The notes beneath the pieces were generated by a model that was given only the letters and a program-made list of their open reading frames with translations, was not told the origin of the DNA and made no database searches. From the NCBI RefSeq assembly GCF_005280655.1, contig NZ_CP040058.1, positions 2,084,001 through 2,148,000 of the forward strand: a stretch of 64,000 bases of DNA, in the 5' to 3' direction. Source of the stretch: Anaerostipes rhamnosivorans (lineage in GTDB: Bacteria > Bacillota > Clostridia > Lachnospirales > Lachnospiraceae). Shown piece after piece: positions 61,306 to 64,000 of the stretch (positions within the stretch are counted from its first letter, which is position 1; every line of letters starts with the position of its first letter). A program made the position numbers and the translations under genes.

Positions 61306-63594
61306 TTAGTTCTCCTCTTTATAGTAATTGATCAGGCATCCCTTCAGGATGATCTCTCTCTCATCATCTGTAAGTTCTCCCAAGGACAGCTCAAATTCAA
61401 GAAGCTCCCCGTCCTTCACAACAAAGGCCTGGATCTTGCCTGCTTTCTTCTCCACTGCCTCTCTGATACCCGGCAGGAATAAGTAGTCCTTGTTCTTAAA
61501 CGGTAGCGCTCCTTCTTCGATTGTCAGCGGAAGCATTCCCCAGTTGATCAGATTAGAGCGGTAGCGCTTAGTAGCATATCCGTTGGCAATGTTTGCCCAT
61601 CCGCCCAATACCTTCTGGCAGGATGCCGCCTGTTCTCTGGCAGAGCCGTCACCCGGCTTCACTGCGAAGATGGTACTTCCGATCCCAAGATTGCCTTCTC
61701 CGGTTCCCGGATACTTTTTATTGACAGCCTCCATGACAGGCTTTAATTCTTCTACTACATCCAGAGGACAGGTTCCCGCCTCAATGGCTTTCTGGCCTTT
61801 CTGAATCTCCTTTGCAAGTCCCACATATGCAGGATCTTTTCTGGACAGCGTAAACTCTGCCAGCCCAAGAGGATTAGAGCGGTAGGAAGAAGTCTCCCCT
61901 GACGGGATCAGCTCATCGGTTGTGGTGACTGGATCGTGGATCTCAGACACAACCTTTAATAAGAGATTCTCAGGGAGTGCAGACATCTTAGGCCAATCCT
62001 TTATATTGGGTCCGAACTGTACTTCCACGGAAGTATCCGCCACACCCTTGCTGTCAAACACACGGTTCTCATAAATTGTTTTGTCAAAGAAGTACTTTGG
62101 TACATTAAAATCAGAATCCAGATCTGTGGCTGGAGTCAGGTATCCCTTGTTTGCCGCAGTGGCTGCGATGGATCTAGCATCCATCAGTGCCACGGATGCG
62201 ATCTGCCCGCTCTGTAACTTGGAGCCCTCTCTGTTCGGGAAGTTCCTTGTAGAGTGACGGATACTAAACGCATTGTTGGCAGGTGTGTCTCCGGCTCCAA
62301 AGCACGGTCCGCAGAAGGCTGTTTTTACAACGGCTCCTGTGGCCATGAGATCCGCCACCGCTCCGTTCTTTACAAGCTCCATGAAGACCGGCGTACTTGC
62401 AGGGTAAACACTCAGGGTAAACTCATCAGAACCGATGCTGGCTCCCTTTAAGATATGAGCTGCCTCACAGATATTCTCATATCCGCCGCCGGCACATCCC
62501 GCGATGATTCCCTGATCTACATACAGTTTTCCGTCTTTGATCTTATCCTGAAGCGAGTAATCTACAGCTCCATCTAGGCTTACCATGGCGCGTTTTTCCA
62601 CTTCTGCCAATACATCACTTAAGTTTGCATTGACTTCATCAATTGTATACGTATTGCTCGGATGGAATGGCATGGCGATCATCGGTTTGATCTTGGATAA
62701 ATCCACTTCCACCATTCCGTCGTAGTATGCAACGGCTCCAGGATTTAATTCTTTGTAGTCCTTTTCCCTGCCGTGGATCTCATAAAATTCCTTGATGGTA
62801 TCATCTGTCTTCCATATAGAAGAAAGACAGGTTGTCTCTGTGGTCATAACGTCAATGCCGATCCTGAAATCCGCTGACAGGTTTGCCACACCAGGCCCTA
62901 CAAATTCCATTACCTTGTTGTTCACATATCCGCACTCAAATACGGCGCCGATGATGGCCAGAGCCACATCCTGAGGCCCTACCCCTTTTTCAGGTTTTCC
63001 GGTGAGATAAACACCGACAACGGAAGGCATGTTAATATCATAAGTACGGTTCAGCAGCTGCTTTACAAGTTCCGGCCCGCCTTCACCCATAGCCATGGTT
63101 CCCAGTGCACCATATCTTGTATGGCTGTCAGAACCAAGGATCATCTTTCCTCCGCCTGCGAGCATTTCTCTTGCAAACTGATGAATGACTGCCTGATGAG
63201 GAGGTACATACATGCCGCCGTAGCGCTTTGCGGCAGTCAGGCCGAACATGTGGTCATCCTCATTGATCGTTCCGCCAACGGCACAGAGGCTGTTATGGCA
63301 GTTTGTGAGCACATAAGGGACCGGGAACTTTTCAATCCCTGACGCTCTTGCGGTCTGGATAATCCCCACAAAAGTAATGTCATGGGATGTCAATGTATCA
63401 AATTTAATCATCAGCTTGTCCATGCTGCCGGACGTGTTATGATCGTTAAGAATTCCATATGCGATGGTGTTTTGTTTCGCTTCTTCTTTTGTCGGGACAG
63501 ACCCAACAAGCTGGTTTAATCGTTCTGCGTTTTTTTCATCTACAAGTTCGGTGCCGTCTACTAAAAATGCACCTTTTTCATACAAATTAATCAT
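61306..63594 (-). CDS. aconitase-family hydratase (YbhJ type)
   Basis: 762 residues, the length of the hydratase group near aconitase. Iron-sulfur ligands: C in [11 protein letters not shown], then the pair in [12 protein letters not shown]. Further motifs: [21 protein letters not shown] and RNFPNREGS (with the usual Arg pair). Ends with the swivel-like C-terminal domain. Probably isomerises or hydrates a tricarboxylate or related acid; the true substrate is uncertain. First gene of a five-gene operon with an NhaC antiporter and MoxR set. Confidence 0.88.
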   Translation of the reverse strand: MINLYEKGAFLVDGTELVDEKNAERLNQLVGSVPTKEEAKQNTIAYGILNDHNTSGSMDKLMIKFDTLTSHDITFVGIIQTARASGIEKFPVPYVLTNCHNSLCAVGGTINEDDHMFGLTAAKRYGGMYVPPHQAVIHQFAREMLAGGGKMILGSDSHTRYGALGTMAMGEGGPELVKQLLNRTYDINMPSVVGVYLTGKPEKGVGPQDVALAIIGAVFECGYVNNKVMEFVGPGVANLSADFRIGIDVMTTETTCLSSIWKTDDTIKEFYEIHGREKDYKELNPGAVAYYDGMVEVDLSKIKPMIAMPFHPSNTYTIDEVNANLSDVLAEVEKRAMVSLDGAVDYSLQDKIKDGKLYVDQGIIAGCAGGGYENICEAAHILKGASIGSDEFTLSVYPASTPVFMELVKNGAVADLMATGAVVKTAFCGPCFGAGDTPANNAFSIRHSTRNFPNREGSKLQSGQIASVALMDARSIAATAANKGYLTPATDLDSDFNVPKYFFDKTIYENRVFDSKGVADTSVEVQFGPNIKDWPKMSALPENLLLKVVSEIHDPVTTTDELIPSGETSSYRSNPLGLAEFTLSRKDPAYVGLAKEIQKGQKAIEAGTCPLDVVEELKPVMEAVNKKYPGTGEGNLGIGSTIFAVKPGDGSAREQAASCQKVLGGWANIANGYATKRYRSNLINWGMLPLTIEEGALPFKNKDYLFLPGIREAVEKKAGKIQAFVVKDGELLEFELSLGELTDDEREIILKGCLINYYKEEN

Positions 63595-63620
63595 ACTTTC
63601 CTCCTGAATCTTTTTAGGAG

Positions 63621-63626
63621 ATTATA
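63621..63626 (-). promoter_or_regulatory. -10 element of the hydratase operon
   Basis: Leftward extended -10 TGATATAAT (TGn plus TATAAT at 63626-63621); the -35 at correct spacing (TTTCCT) is poor, as is common with extended -10 promoters. Confidence 0.5.
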
Positions 63627-63684
63627 TCATAAGATGCTGTTTTAGGAAAGAAAAATAAGCTGGCACCATTAAAAACTTTATATC

Positions 63685-63712
63685 TGGCATTTTCATCAAT
63701 GCCACTTTTTTA
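63685..63712 (+). terminator. terminator-like hairpin upstream of the ECF gene
   Basis: Stem TGGCATT/AATGCCA (63685-63691 / 63698-63704) with loop TTCATC, followed by CTTTTTTATT. No + strand gene ends here, so it may be a leader attenuator or riboswitch expression platform for the downstream transporter. I do not recognise an aptamer in the preceding 60 bases. Confidence 0.55.
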
Positions 63713-63765
63713 TTAAGATAAATGAAACGGATTTGAGCAATCTTAATTGAGGAGGAATGATCGTT

Positions 63766-64000
63766 ATGAATCAAACGAAAAAACTTGTATATACCGCTCT
63801 TTTCACGGCTTTGTGCTGTGTGGGGACCATGGTCATCCAGATCCCAACCCCTGCCACCCACGGCTATATTCATCTGGGTGATGCCTTTGTCATCTTAAGC
63901 GGTGTTATCTTGGGAAAGAAGTACGGCTCTCTGGCCGCCGGTATCGGCTCTGCCTTTGCGGATATCTTTTCAGGCTATGCTTACTATGCGCCGACTACCT
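63766..64000 (+). CDS. ECF transporter S component (partial)
   Basis: The first 78 residues are visible before the window ends. SD GAGGAGGA precedes the ATG. Opens with KKLVYTALFTALCCVGTMV (first helix), then PTPATHGYIHLGDAFVILSG and KKYGSLAAGIGSAFADIFSG, characteristic of vitamin-uptake S components (COG4720-like). These bind a vitamin or precursor and associate with the shared ECF energising module. Substrate not assignable from this part. Confidence 0.85.
   Translation, partial: MNQTKKLVYTALFTALCCVGTMVIQIPTPATHGYIHLGDAFVILSGVILGKKYGSLAAGIGSAFADIFSGYAYYAPTT

Noticed and set aside
63620..63684. preQ1-I or THF riboswitch before the ECF gene
   Set aside because: An AAAAACT tract is present, but the required P1 stem and conserved loop are not.
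1..64000. CRISPR arrays, tRNA or rRNA genes, complete insertion sequences
   Set aside because: None seen on reading both strands; regular short spaced repeats and transposase motifs are absent.

Overview
The window looks like chromosomal DNA of a low-to-moderate GC, anaerobic, spore-forming Firmicute, most likely a gut Lachnospiraceae (Clostridia; Anaerostipes-like is my guess, not proven). The grounds are the ribosomal L27 N-terminal extension next to its processing protease Prp, Gram-positive LexA boxes beside a LysM division inhibitor, a GerMN lipoprotein, FabV/TER, MoxR-DUF58-transglutaminase genes and the abundance of intrinsic terminators. I saw no tRNA, rRNA, CRISPR, prophage or complete insertion sequence.

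Layout. 1-4.5 kb: a sugar-catabolic locus with the C-terminus of a SorC-family regulator, a zinc MDR dehydrogenase, and a divergent operon of split transketolase plus class II aldolase/epimerase; the divergent promoters each carry a near-identical candidate operator. 4.7-7.3 kb: holA, a LysR regulator and a MobA/MocA-like nucleotidyltransferase. 7.3-8 kb: a RelE/ParE-Phd toxin-antitoxin pair with a 48-bp perfect palindrome at its promoter. 8-13.5 kb: one operon that puts comEA and comEC around a two-component system and a GerMN lipoprotein. 14-20 kb: argCJBD divergent from argG, with ARG-like boxes. 20-29.8 kb: YdcF, topoisomerase III, ankyrin protein, membrane protein, argH with a lipoprotein, MscS and a secreted CHAP-like/Big_2 protein.

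30-39 kb is a probable eight-gene biosynthetic operon (azlC-azlD-leuB-ilvD-ilvB-serC-serA-asd). 39-42.4 kb holds two tandem paralogous secreted amidases; the first has a clearly AT-richer catalytic domain. 42.4-49.2 kb is the SOS pair yneA-like/lexA followed by the conserved rplU-prp-rpmA-obg-yhbY-nadD-yqeK-rsfS group and a short RNase E/G. 49.2-55.7 kb: FabV with a textbook promoter/operator, a 1452-residue soluble hybrid kinase with about eight PAS-like modules, and an NlpC/P60 lipoprotein. 55.8-63.6 kb: an operon of aconitase-type hydratase, NhaC antiporter, MoxR, DUF58 and transglutaminase. The window ends inside an ECF transporter S component.

Two families of structured intergenic repeats (R1 at 4.6, 20.9 and 45.2 kb; R2 at 27.7, 28.7 and 55.1 kb) are the most unusual non-coding signal. 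Both show compensatory base changes in paired positions, and the R1 palindrome abuts the stop codon of two unrelated genes at exactly the same position.
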